Of a stretch of DNA of 64,000 bases, positions 35,198 through 43,400 are shown piece after piece. The notes beneath the pieces are model-generated. The model worked only from the letters and a program-made list of their open reading frames with translations, had not been told where the DNA came from and did not search any database. A program made the translations under genes and the position numbers. How positions within the stretch are numbered: the first letter of the stretch is position 1; each line of letters begins with the position of its first letter. Origin of the DNA: Candidatus Thiodiazotropha endoloripes (GTDB lineage Bacteria > Pseudomonadota > Gammaproteobacteria > Chromatiales > Chromatiaceae); the NCBI GenBank assembly GCA_001709035.1, contig LVKA01000023.1:1-64000 (forward strand). Direction: 5' to 3'.

Positions 35198-36151
35198 ATG
35201 TCAAAGCATAAAAAACAACATTTTGTACCTAAATGTTATTTAAAGGCATGGTGTGATCCTGGTTGTCCCAAAAAACAAACTCCATACGTATGGGTATTTG
35301 AAAAAGAATCAAAATCTGGTAGAAGAAAATCACCAGACAATATTTTTCATGAAAAAGATATGTACACTGTTAAGGATAAAGGAGGTAAGCGCGATCTTAA
35401 AATTGAGCATGGTTTGTCAGGATTAGAAAGGGACTTTTCAACAACCAGAATAAAAAAACTAGATCGTCGACGTGACCTTGATGATAAGGAAAAAGCGATT
35501 GTTACAATGTTTATTGCAGCAACTCACACGAGAACAAAAAGTCAATTATCACACATGGCAGATCAGTGGCGTGATATGTTGCAATCAATGGATCGACTTG
35601 CAGATCAAGCAAAAACAGCGACAGAAGAAGAAAGACGATATATGGCAGACATTTCACCAACTTCGAAATCACAAGGTGCTCATAGCCTAACTCATAATCA
35701 AGTGCGTCAGATAGTTGATGACCCTGTAGGAACAACACTTCTTCCTGCATTCGCAGCAGAAGCGGGGCTATTAGCGCATCTAGATATGGCAATTCTTTGT
35801 ACAACATGCAGGCCTGGTTTTATAACTTCCGATAGACCCTGTGTATGGTTTGACCCTGAAGCTTATAAGCGACCACCACTATTCAGCGCTCCAGCACTAA
35901 TTCATGACACAATTGAAATCACCTTACCTGTATCGCCGAAACAATGTATTCTTCTAAATCGCCAGGGGAGAACCGGCTATATAGATATTCCTGTCGAAGT
36001 AGTCCATGAATTTAATAGGAGGCAACGATTTCATGCTTCAGAGCATTATGTGGTATGTGAAAACAGCTCAAATGATTATTGGTTTTACGAATTCGAACTG
36101 CCGGAAGACAGTTGGGAAAAGCAACAAGGATTAAGAGAAAACCCCTCATGA
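35198..36151 (+). CDS. DUF4238 family protein
   Basis: A 317-residue protein. It starts with the DUF4238 signature KKQHFVPKCYLKAW and continues with a VWVFEKES strand, a FHEKDMYTV segment and, near 260, ITSDRPCVWFDPEA. DUF4238 proteins are scattered among mobile elements and defence-rich regions; no activity is established that I can name. Codons and base composition are AT-rich compared with the flanking chromosome. It follows a 211-base AT-rich gap and is likely cargo. Confidence 0.75.
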   Translation: MSKHKKQHFVPKCYLKAWCDPGCPKKQTPYVWVFEKESKSGRRKSPDNIFHEKDMYTVKDKGGKRDLKIEHGLSGLERDFSTTRIKKLDRRRDLDDKEKAIVTMFIAATHTRTKSQLSHMADQWRDMLQSMDRLADQAKTATEEERRYMADISPTSKSQGAHSLTHNQVRQIVDDPVGTTLLPAFAAEAGLLAHLDMAILCTTCRPGFITSDRPCVWFDPEAYKRPPLFSAPALIHDTIEITLPVSPKQCILLNRQGRTGYIDIPVEVVHEFNRRQRFHASEHYVVCENSSNDYWFYEFELPEDSWEKQQGLRENPS

Positions 36152-36259
36152 TCTACGACCGTCCGGCTCCAATTGCCATGGGTGGTTCAGCTCACGAGAG
36201 GTTCGTGATATTCTGGCTACATAAATAGATGTTGTCAATAATAGTGCGACTATAATTAT

Positions 36260-36520
36260 CTATAAGGACCAAGTAGCACTAAGTGATGGATGGGGTTCCC
36301 CCTTGAATTTCTTATGCAATGCATTAATTCCAAATCGTCCATAAAAAAATATTGCACCAGTTATTAAAAGTGCTATTAGTTTTACTGTAACTACGGCAAG
36401 TAATTTACCAGTAAATTCATCTGGTGTGGAAACTAATGTTAAAATTGGGAGCAAACCAATCACTTGCAAAGAAAAAATAAAACCAAAAATTACTCTTACT
36501 ATACGAAGTAGTAAATACAT
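36260..36520 (-). CDS. Small membrane protein
   Basis: 86 residues with two clear hydrophobic helices (about 6-30 and 44-62) and a basic C-terminal tail. No family recognised. It is AT-rich like its surroundings in the mobile element. Confidence 0.5.
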   Translation of the reverse strand: MYLLLRIVRVIFGFIFSLQVIGLLPILTLVSTPDEFTGKLLAVVTVKLIALLITGAIFFYGRFGINALHKKFKGEPHPSLSATWSL

Positions 36521-36665
36521 ATTAAAACCCCTTATAAGAAACTATCTGTATTGATGAAAAAGAAATCCTAAAAATATATACAAGTATTGTACTGTTAAAC
36601 AAACAGTAACCTAATCAATTCTAGATTCAAAAAATTGTTATAGAATAATTGGTTTATATGCTTTG

Positions 36666-37559
36666 TTAATTATGTCTAAAAACTTCCTTGTTACTGCGGT
36701 CATATAAACCACCATCAATTGCCTTATAGTTAAATCGATGTTTAATATACAAAATCGCTCCTTGATACAAAGGCATTCTGATATCACGATTAGAATTCCA
36801 TTCTGTAAATAGCTTTTCGATTGATTTATTAGAGAAATCAATTCCTGCAATGAAACTGTAAATAATCAATACTGAACTTGGTGAAATATCGGTATTTGGA
36901 AGATCAGACAATACTGTATATTCTCCATGAAATGCAGTACTACTATGACCAGTAGCTATTGTGGCAGCTAAATGTAAATCTTCTGTATAATCCTTAGAGT
37001 CTTCTAAAAAACCGAAAGGTGATTTGTTTGCGCTGAATGTCTTCCAGTCGTGAAGGCCGTAAAAAAAAGTAGGTGGTAAACTCTTTCTTATAGAAGAGTT
37101 ATGAACTGGTACAGTAAGTAACTTTTGTAATGTAGATCTTGTATGCTTTTCAAAAATATCAAGAGTATGTTTGAATTCATTTGTAAGTCCTTTTTGCTTT
37201 AAAAAGTCATAGTCTCGTATAATACTTGCTACTTGGCTCCATGTGACATAGTCATTATTGTTATCTTTAAGTAATTCTATGACTTGAGATAGGCCATGTT
37301 TTGCTTCATTAAATATGACTTGTGATTGGTGTCTTTTTCTATCCTCTGCTCTTCTCTCTTCAGCGCTTGTGTATGTGAAAAAAGCAATAACAACTCCGCA
37401 TCCGATAACAATGCTTGGTAGAAATGTCGCAAGGTTTACAGAGTCTGTTGTAGTGTTTTGTGAGAGAAAAAAATCAACTACACTTACTAGGCAAAGTAAA
37501 ATAATGAAAATAACAGTTAATAAAGCGAGCTTTATAGAAACTTCATGTAGAAAACGCAT
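36666..37559 (-). CDS. Membrane-anchored hypothetical protein
   Basis: 297 residues. Two N-terminal transmembrane helices (about 10-32 and 46-64) precede a charged RRAEDRKRHQSQ segment and a helical cytoplasmic domain of about 220 residues. The arrangement recalls small two-helix proteins with a DUF4760-like soluble domain found in islands, but I do not recognise the domain securely. AT-rich, cargo position. Confidence 0.55.
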   Translation of the reverse strand: MRFLHEVSIKLALLTVIFIILLCLVSVVDFFLSQNTTTDSVNLATFLPSIVIGCGVVIAFFTYTSAEERRAEDRKRHQSQVIFNEAKHGLSQVIELLKDNNNDYVTWSQVASIIRDYDFLKQKGLTNEFKHTLDIFEKHTRSTLQKLLTVPVHNSSIRKSLPPTFFYGLHDWKTFSANKSPFGFLEDSKDYTEDLHLAATIATGHSSTAFHGEYTVLSDLPNTDISPSSVLIIYSFIAGIDFSNKSIEKLFTEWNSNRDIRMPLYQGAILYIKHRFNYKAIDGGLYDRSNKEVFRHN

Positions 37560-37624
37560 TCCGTTTAGTCCATCCCAAGATAATTATTACTTGAAATATT
37601 ACTTTATTGTAGTATTATAAATCC

Positions 37625-37817
37625 ACTACTAAATCCGATAGCGGTTCCCGCATCCGTCAGACCTGCGGTTTTTTTGTGCCTGTGTTACAGGTGCTAACGA
37701 TTTCCTATGACGGGATGATAGGGCCAAATACAAGACCTTCGGGGAATAAGCCCAGCCGTCTATCGGCGGTAGTTGAGTCCCGTCGCCTTCAATAAGGTGA
37801 TACTACTAAACCGATAG
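37625..37817 (+). repeat. Direct repeat ACTACTAAA(T)CCGATAG flanking the leader
   Basis: ACTACTAAATCCGATAG (37625-37641) and ACTACTAAACCGATAG (37802-37817) differ by one inserted base. One copy lies upstream and one forms the ribosome-site region downstream of the structured leader. Both can pair with CTATCGG in the leader core. Such duplicated targets are expected for C4-type control. Confidence 0.6.
37648..37675 (+). terminator. Terminator-like hairpin with seven T
   Basis: CCGCA / TGCGG stem around an 11-base loop followed by a run of seven T. The stem is short. It lies between the first CCGATAG repeat and the structured leader and may end transcripts or be an attenuator of the downstream operon. 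Confidence 0.45.
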
Positions 37818-37822
37818 GAGGT
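37700..37822 (+). ncRNA. C4-like phage antisense RNA / structured leader
   Basis: A compact fold is visible: GACGGGA (37709-37715) pairs with TCCCGTC (37778-37784); GATAG (37717-37721) with CTATC (37760-37764); GGGC (37721-37724) with GCCC (37750-37753); a CC-TTCG-GG tetraloop hairpin sits inside. CTATCGG (37760-37766) is also exactly complementary to CCGATAG (37811-37817), which overlaps the TAGGAGG ribosome site of the next gene. This is the logic of the P1/P7 C4 antisense RNA, where complementary segments block the ribosome site of the operon. I did not compare it to the Rfam C4 model, so the family name is inference. Confidence 0.55.
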
Positions 37823-37826
37823 CATC

Positions 37827-38108
37827 ATGACCAGATCTTGCCATAATCAAGCTTCACTTGACCAAGCGCTCTTGAATGCCCAGCAGCAATTATTCGAGAC
37901 ACAGTCTCTATTATCCGTACTCTACACATCGACCTTTGATCTTGATGTAACCCCATACGGGGAGCCTATGGACCAGGCCGCATGGAGTGATGTAATGTTT
38001 ATTCTTCGTCGTGGTGTTCAATCTGCTAATGAGCAGATCGAGCCATTTTGCACAGAGGCTAGAGAAAGGGTACGGAATGCAGCGGAATCGAAGGAGCAAC
38101 AGAAATGA
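37827..38108 (+). CDS. Small hypothetical protein, first gene of C4-like operon
   Basis: 93 residues, soluble and helical (LDQALLNAQQQLFETQSLLSV). It has a strong TAGGAGGT ribosome site 5 bases before the ATG, and that site is the target of the complementary CTATCGG block. Its stop overlaps the next ATG. Position matches the small first gene (icd-like) of C4-regulated phage operons; sequence similarity is not visible to me. Confidence 0.6.
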   Translation: MTRSCHNQASLDQALLNAQQQLFETQSLLSVLYTSTFDLDVTPYGEPMDQAAWSDVMFILRRGVQSANEQIEPFCTEARERVRNAAESKEQQK

Positions 38109-38359
38109 CACTGGAAGAACTCGAAATGATGCAACGCTCCCTAAATGGCATTAACGGTATTAGTGAGGTTATGGATTTCATGCGGCTGTATCAAAAGGAC
38201 CGAGCTATAAGGGAGCAAAACCCAGATGTGGCGCATTACATTCACGTGAATAGCATTGATCTTAGACTTCGTGATGCACTTTCTACATTGTCAACGATGG
38301 CGTGTAGTGAAGCCATTAATATCAATGTAGAGAACCTCATGGAAGGAGCTGAGTCATGA
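38105..38359 (+). CDS. Small hypothetical protein, second gene of C4-like operon
   Basis: 84 residues, acidic and helical, no recognised family. ATGA overlaps at both ends (with 38108 and 38356) show translational coupling within the three-gene operon. Confidence 0.6.
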   Translation: MTLEELEMMQRSLNGINGISEVMDFMRLYQKDRAIREQNPDVAHYIHVNSIDLRLRDALSTLSTMACSEAININVENLMEGAES

Positions 38360-38763
38360 CAGAAGTAATCCAATTATCTGACTTCAGATGTGGCGTTGTT
38401 AGGCAGAAGAGTAAGCCGACTAAAAAGAATACAACTCGTCCTCAGAATGCCATTTCAAAGGCAGACAAAGCAGAACTCGATGAGCGCATTAATAAAGTAG
38501 TGAGGCGCTTTACAGACAAATGGACAGTCAAAGATATGATCAGGCGTGATATACGCAAAAGCTGTGGAGTATCAAGGTACTACCATATTACCCCGAGTCA
38601 GATGTCCAGCTATATCAATGAGATTGATAATCTAGATTACAAGGCTTACGTATTTCAAAAGCTGAGGTATGTCCTAGATCGCTGGGACGAAAGGACTCTG
38701 GAAAAACTATTCATTGATTGCGAATTTGATCTAGACCGGTTTATAGATCGGGTTGTAGAGTGA
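38356..38763 (+). CDS. Hypothetical protein, third gene of C4-like operon
   Basis: 135 residues with a Lys/Arg-rich N-terminus and a helical C-terminal domain (WTVKDMIRRDIRKS, then SGVSRYYHITPSQMSSYINE-like: GVSRYYHITPSQ, then YKAYVFQKLRYVLD). It might bind DNA. In C4-controlled phages the distal gene encodes an antirepressor; no such family is recognisable here, so this remains a positional hint only. Confidence 0.6.
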   Translation: MTEVIQLSDFRCGVVRQKSKPTKKNTTRPQNAISKADKAELDERINKVVRRFTDKWTVKDMIRRDIRKSCGVSRYYHITPSQMSSYINEIDNLDYKAYVFQKLRYVLDRWDERTLEKLFIDCEFDLDRFIDRVVE

Positions 38764-38847
38764 TTCTAATATAGGGAATACGTCACCAAGGAAGGTGCAG
38801 CGCAGCAACGAAATGCTTAGTACTAGAAATAAAGACATCAATCTGAA

Positions 38848-39942
38848 TCAGTATTGACCTGGATCACAGCGCCGCATTCCTTCATTTTCGATTTCTGATT
38901 GTAGCGAGTACATCTCATTTATAGACATATCGTCAATATTGGAAAGCTTTCGTTGTAGACTGGAAATTTTCCTTTCTTTTTCTTTTATGCATCTATCAAA
39001 TGCTGATTGGTTATAACTGTCATTATTACTTACTGCACTGTTTCGACTTCTTTTGTGTCTTTTATTTGAATTTTGTACTTTTCTTGTACTGATTCTAAAT
39101 GGCTCTCCAATACTATATTTAGCTAAAAGATTCTTCTTGTTTTCTTGAGTAAATCTGTTGAATATGTTTAGGGCTAACATTTTCTTATTATTAATTCTAC
39201 TCATTTCTGATGGGTTAAATGTTAATAATTTATATGATGCGGTATCGAATTGGTCAAATAGTTTAGAGTACACTCTGTTTAGTGAATTTAAAGAATGTTG
39301 GAAGATTGCTGATGTTAAATAATTATTATGTGAATATATCCCAGCGTTTTTAGATATATCAAACACGTTATCTAATTTCTGTTTGTTACTGATAGAAGGG
39401 TTTAACATACTATATATATTGCTAACTGTAGATATGCTTCTATCTAGGTTATTCATATGCTTGAAATAATTGCTTGTTAAAGCGAGGCCGGTTTTTGTGG
39501 TAATTACCGCATGATCCTTTGCAGTTGAAGTTAAATCGTGAATGTCTACTGGTAATGACTCTGTACGTTTAGCATCTGGTGAGTTTGACGTATTTGTTCT
39601 TGCCTGAATTAAACAGCTTTTAACTTCTTCATTTCTTCTTTTAGACAGCAAGCATTTATTTTGTGCTAATCCTGCACAATGAACATACGCAGTTTTGTTT
39701 TTATAATTTCTTTCACATGTTAAATAATTAACTGACCCATATCCAAATTTGTGTCTACTCTTCATGCATCTTGAAAGGTCCTCTCCAATTTTTCTTACAA
39801 CAGAGTCAAACTCATTTTTAAATTGCTTGCAAGATACGTCGTTTGGTTGAATGGGAAAAGAGGGGGTTGAGTAACTATTTGCGAGTAAAATCCATGGAAA
39901 TATAGAGCAGATAGTTAATATAATAACAGATATATATTTCAT
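38848..39942 (-). CDS. Secreted Cys-containing hypothetical protein
   Basis: 364 residues with a signal peptide (KYISVIILTICSIFPWILLA, cleavage near NSYS). The mature N-terminal part has a cluster of Cys (SCKQF, RCMKSR, TCERN, HCAGLAQNKC, SCLIQ), probably disulfide-bonded in the periplasm. The C-terminal half is Ser/Asn/Lys-rich and helical. It starts 8 bases after the ankyrin lipoprotein gene ends, so the two are co-transcribed. No family recognised. Strongly AT-rich. Confidence 0.6.
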   Translation of the reverse strand: MKYISVIILTICSIFPWILLANSYSTPSFPIQPNDVSCKQFKNEFDSVVRKIGEDLSRCMKSRHKFGYGSVNYLTCERNYKNKTAYVHCAGLAQNKCLLSKRRNEEVKSCLIQARTNTSNSPDAKRTESLPVDIHDLTSTAKDHAVITTKTGLALTSNYFKHMNNLDRSISTVSNIYSMLNPSISNKQKLDNVFDISKNAGIYSHNNYLTSAIFQHSLNSLNRVYSKLFDQFDTASYKLLTFNPSEMSRINNKKMLALNIFNRFTQENKKNLLAKYSIGEPFRISTRKVQNSNKRHKRSRNSAVSNNDSYNQSAFDRCIKEKERKISSLQRKLSNIDDMSINEMYSLQSEIENEGMRRCDPGQY

Positions 39943-39950
39943 ACATGTTC

Positions 39951-41954
39951 CTATTGGAAGGGTCCTGAAGTTACAAGATAGATTCTATATTTCTCATTAA
40001 TATATTTATTGATTGAGTCATTGTTTAAATTGTCATTAATAGTCCATACTTGAGATTTGATGTCATCGTTAATACTCATAATGACAAGCCAGTGATCCAT
40101 GCCATATGTTAAACAAGAAATGCTATACCCTTGATTTATACTGCTCTTAATAAAGTCAATTGGAAAATTAGATGATAGAGTGAATTTTTGGCTTGTATAT
40201 TTAAGATCGTTTGCTGTAACAAGTACTAATCTATCATATCCAAATTTGGCAGTTTCTATAAAATGACCATCTTTCGTTAAACTCTGAATTTTATTTTTAA
40301 AATTATTTAAATTATTAAGTACCTGATATTTTTGGCCGGCATCTCTTTTTTCAAATAATAATATCCATTGGCTAACCCATGTAGTTACGCTTTTTATTCT
40401 ATATCCTTCGTCCCATAGGTCTTCGATTTTTTCTATCGGCCACTCTACTGAAGGTGAAGGTGCAATTTTTTGAGGATGCTTTAGGCCTTCATGATATGAA
40501 ACATACCAAAGATCATTTTCATAATTTATAAATCTTAGTTGCTTATCCTCGCCCCATAATTTATTTACTATGTGGTCAATTGGATACTTTTCAGCATAAT
40601 ATGTGCCTGGATTCCATCCGTCATATTTATTAAGGATAAAAATTGTACTTTTAATTAGTAAATCATCATTTTGTACACCAAGTATGGTTCGTATTTTTTT
40701 TGACATAGGTTTGGCTATATCTTTTATGGTGTAATTGTAATCAATTTTCTGGTTGCTGTTAGCGCCGCTACTAATAAGTAATTTTAGTATATTGGCCTTT
40801 GTGTCATCATCTTTATCACTAACTAAAGTAAGTAATAAAGCAGACTTGCCTTGACTGTCAGTAATATTAGGATCTGCATTATTTTCAAGTAAATATTTTA
40901 CGCAACTAATATTACCCATATAGGAGGATGTCATTAACATGGACCAACCATTGTCATCAAGAAAATCAATATCTAGTCCCATATCAATTATCTTAGATAT
41001 TTTATCTGCATTGCATTCTTTTATTTGATCTATCGCTTCTTTCTTCAAGTGCAAAATATTTTTTTCGACTAAGGCAGAGTAGGTAGAAAAAGAGGGGATG
41101 CCATGTGCAGGTAATCCTGAATCAATTTGAAACTTAATTAAAGCATCAGTGCTTTTAGTATTTAGTGTCTCATGTGTTTTGTCTATATAACCTAAATATT
41201 TCAAATATGTATTGACATTTATAAGATAACTAATTGGTATATAATGACTAGTGTTTTTAAATAAGTCGATAGCCTCTATGTTGAGCAATGACTCACAGAC
41301 ATCAAAAGCAGATTTGCCATTCGTAATTCCAAGATGGGTGTTTTCGCCAACACTAAATGGATTAGCACCATAATCGAGTAAAACCATTATTAAGTTTAAA
41401 TCCCCTTTCAAGCATGCTAATGAAAGAGGCGTATAATCATCGTTATCTGCTGCGTCAACAATATAACCACTGTTTAGTAATTCATAGACAGCATCATTGT
41501 AACCTTGGAAAACAGCATGATGTAGTAGCGTCCATCCATTTGGAGTGATAACTGTATTAGGTTTAACTACCTTTATTAAGTTAACCCATTTATGATGCCC
41601 GGCTTCGATGCTCTCAGTAATTAATGATTTGTATTCGGTGCTTTCAAATAAGTCAGGCAAAGGAGCATTATACTCATATAGTAGCGCAGCAATTTTGGGC
41701 GTTGCTTCATCAATTAGATTGATAGTTTTATTATTTATATCAGGAGATATTCCAAGATCGAGCAACTCTTTAACACGATTATAATTAGAATTCTTCACAG
41801 CTATAATAAGGTCATTTTGATCTGGTATATTTTCTTTTAGATTAACACTGCTTTTAGAAGGAGTTTCGAGTGTAGACAAAGATATACAGGATGTAAGAAA
41901 ACTACATAGAAAAATAGTTAATAAAGCACTAGAGAGAAACTTTATAGGGAACAT
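39951..41954 (-). CDS. Ankyrin-repeat lipoprotein
   Basis: 667 residues. A lipobox LTSC with Cys23 ends the signal peptide. Ankyrin-type repeats are visible at about 45-80, 138-205 (GWTLLHHAVFQGYNDAVYEL, then YTPLSLACLKGDLNLIMVLL) and 330-390 (GWSMLMTSSYMGNISCVKYL). Between them lies a peptidoglycan-binding-like helix pair (about 265-300). The C-terminal 220 residues contain repeated W-V-S-x-W/D-x-W-L-V-I segments like the DUF7477 type. It is likely anchored to the periplasmic face of a membrane. The combination, in a mobile element of a possible host-associated bacterium, hints at protein-protein interaction with a host or phage, but this is inference. Confidence 0.75.
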   Translation of the reverse strand: MFPIKFLSSALLTIFLCSFLTSCISLSTLETPSKSSVNLKENIPDQNDLIIAVKNSNYNRVKELLDLGISPDINNKTINLIDEATPKIAALLYEYNAPLPDLFESTEYKSLITESIEAGHHKWVNLIKVVKPNTVITPNGWTLLHHAVFQGYNDAVYELLNSGYIVDAADNDDYTPLSLACLKGDLNLIMVLLDYGANPFSVGENTHLGITNGKSAFDVCESLLNIEAIDLFKNTSHYIPISYLINVNTYLKYLGYIDKTHETLNTKSTDALIKFQIDSGLPAHGIPSFSTYSALVEKNILHLKKEAIDQIKECNADKISKIIDMGLDIDFLDDNGWSMLMTSSYMGNISCVKYLLENNADPNITDSQGKSALLLTLVSDKDDDTKANILKLLISSGANSNQKIDYNYTIKDIAKPMSKKIRTILGVQNDDLLIKSTIFILNKYDGWNPGTYYAEKYPIDHIVNKLWGEDKQLRFINYENDLWYVSYHEGLKHPQKIAPSPSVEWPIEKIEDLWDEGYRIKSVTTWVSQWILLFEKRDAGQKYQVLNNLNNFKNKIQSLTKDGHFIETAKFGYDRLVLVTANDLKYTSQKFTLSSNFPIDFIKSSINQGYSISCLTYGMDHWLVIMSINDDIKSQVWTINDNLNNDSINKYINEKYRIYLVTSGPFQ

Positions 41955-42561
41955 TAAAATAGTCCTTTATGCTTTGATATTGTTTTTTTTAGATTGTGGT
42001 ATAAATGCAGCTCTAATTACAAGATAGGAGTCATATTTGTTCCTAAGAATATAGTATATGGATAGGTAACAATACAGTATGAATTTAAACGCTAATAGGA
42101 GAATTGATAGCAGATATAAAGAATAAATAAATGGTGATATGCAAGATTTGATCCTACATCTATCTTTTCTGTTGGATTGGTCAGTTCTCAGCTAACAGAT
42201 TACTTTCTGTACAGAGAACAACTTCCCACCCTCAATGGTCTCCATCGGGGTTTTTTTATGTCACAACTTGCGCTGCGTAGAGAGTTCTTAGTTGGGCTTC
42301 TGCGTTACTACATTACTGGGTAGTTCAAGATTCTCAAAGAGCGGAAATACGCGGGTGCCTTCGCTGGTTCCTAAGCTTCAAGTGATACTGGCGCATTTTC
42401 AAGGTGTGCTTTCGCCACAAAGTAAATACCATGACGATGGAACATCATATTAAATATGGCTAAAAGCTACTTTAGCAAATGATGTATGTAGGTTGAGTAA
42501 TCACTTCCGGCAATCTGCGCGTTTGAGGATAAGAACGCTACCCTATTTGCTACCCCAAACC
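41955..42561. other. AT-rich gap at the right end of the element
   Basis: About 600 bases without a defensible gene. A hairpin with CCC-x-TGG / CCA-x-GGGG pairing and a following T7 run (42228-42258, plus strand) looks like a terminator. An arm-site-like TGCTACCCCAA occurs near 42548. Otherwise nothing recognised. Confidence 0.4.
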
Positions 42562-42594
42562 AAAAAGGCCTACACCGTTACAGTGTAAGCCTTT
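42562..42594 (-). terminator. Terminator supplied to tRNA-Asn by the element
   Basis: AAAGGC-TT-ACAC / GTGT-AG-GCCTTT hairpin followed by T5 on the minus strand, just beyond the tRNA 3' end. Because it lies inside the element, it replaces the original terminator now stranded at 24061-24088. Confidence 0.7.
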
Positions 42595-42601
42595 GATTTA
42601 T

Positions 42602-42649
42602 TTGGCTCCCCGGGACAGGCTCGAACTGCCGACCTAGTGATTAACAGTC
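42602..42649 (-). repeat. attR core
   Basis: Forty-eight bases identical to 24096-24143. This copy restores the 3' half of the intact tRNA-Asn gene. Together the two cores delimit an element of about 18.55 kb. Confidence 0.92.
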
Positions 42650-42678
42650 ACCCGCTCTACCGACTGAGCTACCGGGGA
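42603..42678 (-). tRNA. tRNA-Asn(GTT)
   Basis: 76 bases including the encoded CCA. Acceptor TCCCCGG pairs with CCGGGGA, a D arm GCTCAGTCGGTAGAGC, an anticodon loop CTGTTAA with GTT, and a T arm CAG-TTCGAGC-CTG are all visible. It is the integration target of the element on its left. Confidence 0.95.
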
Positions 42679-42748
42679 ATTGTTCAAGAGGGGCGCATAA
42701 TAATGAGACTGAGCCCTAGCGTCAATAGTTTATCGATAAAAAGTACAA

Positions 42749-43312
42749 TCAGTGGCCACATTTGAGGGGGGCATCCCCAGCACCCCGCTTGGATATGCGG
42801 ATACGCCCCACGTTATTGACAATCAATGCCTTAGGCTCGATTCGCTCCTTTGGGTCACAAAAGGAGAGAGTCAGGTTGTAGCCGCTTGGGCGACCATCCC
42901 CATGGTAGACCACCCGTTTACGGTGCTCGCTTGATTGGATCGTCAGCTCTGAATGTTCAGGTAGTAGGTATTTCGCTAGTATCGGCTCGTCAGATCCCAG
43001 AACCCCGTCCCGTCTGCTGTCTTCGAAGATGATCAGTCCATCACTCCAGATCGCTTCCTCCCTGCAGCGCTCCCCACCTGAGGTCGGGCAGATGATGATA
43101 TGCTGTTCCTGCTGTATGGCCAGGCTTCTGGCAAGGTAGAAGTGACTGAGAAAGCCGTTGAGGCTGGTAGTCTGCTCGTTTCTTATGGAGAGGTTTGTCA
43201 GAGATGGGGCGCCAATGGCGATGAGTATGGTGAGCACCGCCAGGGCAAGAATCATTTCAAACAGGGTTATGCCGCAAATTCGATACGGACAGGCAAGACA
43301 CGAAGATGTCAT
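42749..43312 (-). CDS. GspH/FimT-type pseudopilin
   Basis: 187 residues from the ATG at 43312, which follows a GGAGGGAG ribosome site; the longer frame to 43489 has no support. A short basic leader ends in Gly14 followed by ITLFE, the prepilin peptidase site with Glu at +5, then a hydrophobic helix (MILALAVLTILIAIGAPSL). The C-terminal domain with two Cys-containing strands is typical of FimT/GspH minor pilins. No other pilin genes are next to it; it lies between tRNA-Asn and aspC-like, 88 bases from the latter. Confidence 0.85.
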   Translation of the reverse strand: MTSSCLACPYRICGITLFEMILALAVLTILIAIGAPSLTNLSIRNEQTTSLNGFLSHFYLARSLAIQQEQHIIICPTSGGERCREEAIWSDGLIIFEDSRRDGVLGSDEPILAKYLLPEHSELTIQSSEHRKRVVYHGDGRPSGYNLTLSFCDPKERIEPKALIVNNVGRIRISKRGAGDAPLKCGH

Positions 43313-43400
43313 GGGACTCCCTCCTTGGAGTATCTGTAGGGCGCTTCCTGCGCCGTTGTGTTTCAGGCCGAATCGATGATCCGGCCGGTATGCAAGCCGA

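Noticed and set aside
24272-42600. Complete prophage
   Set aside because: No large terminase, portal, capsid or tail gene could be seen.
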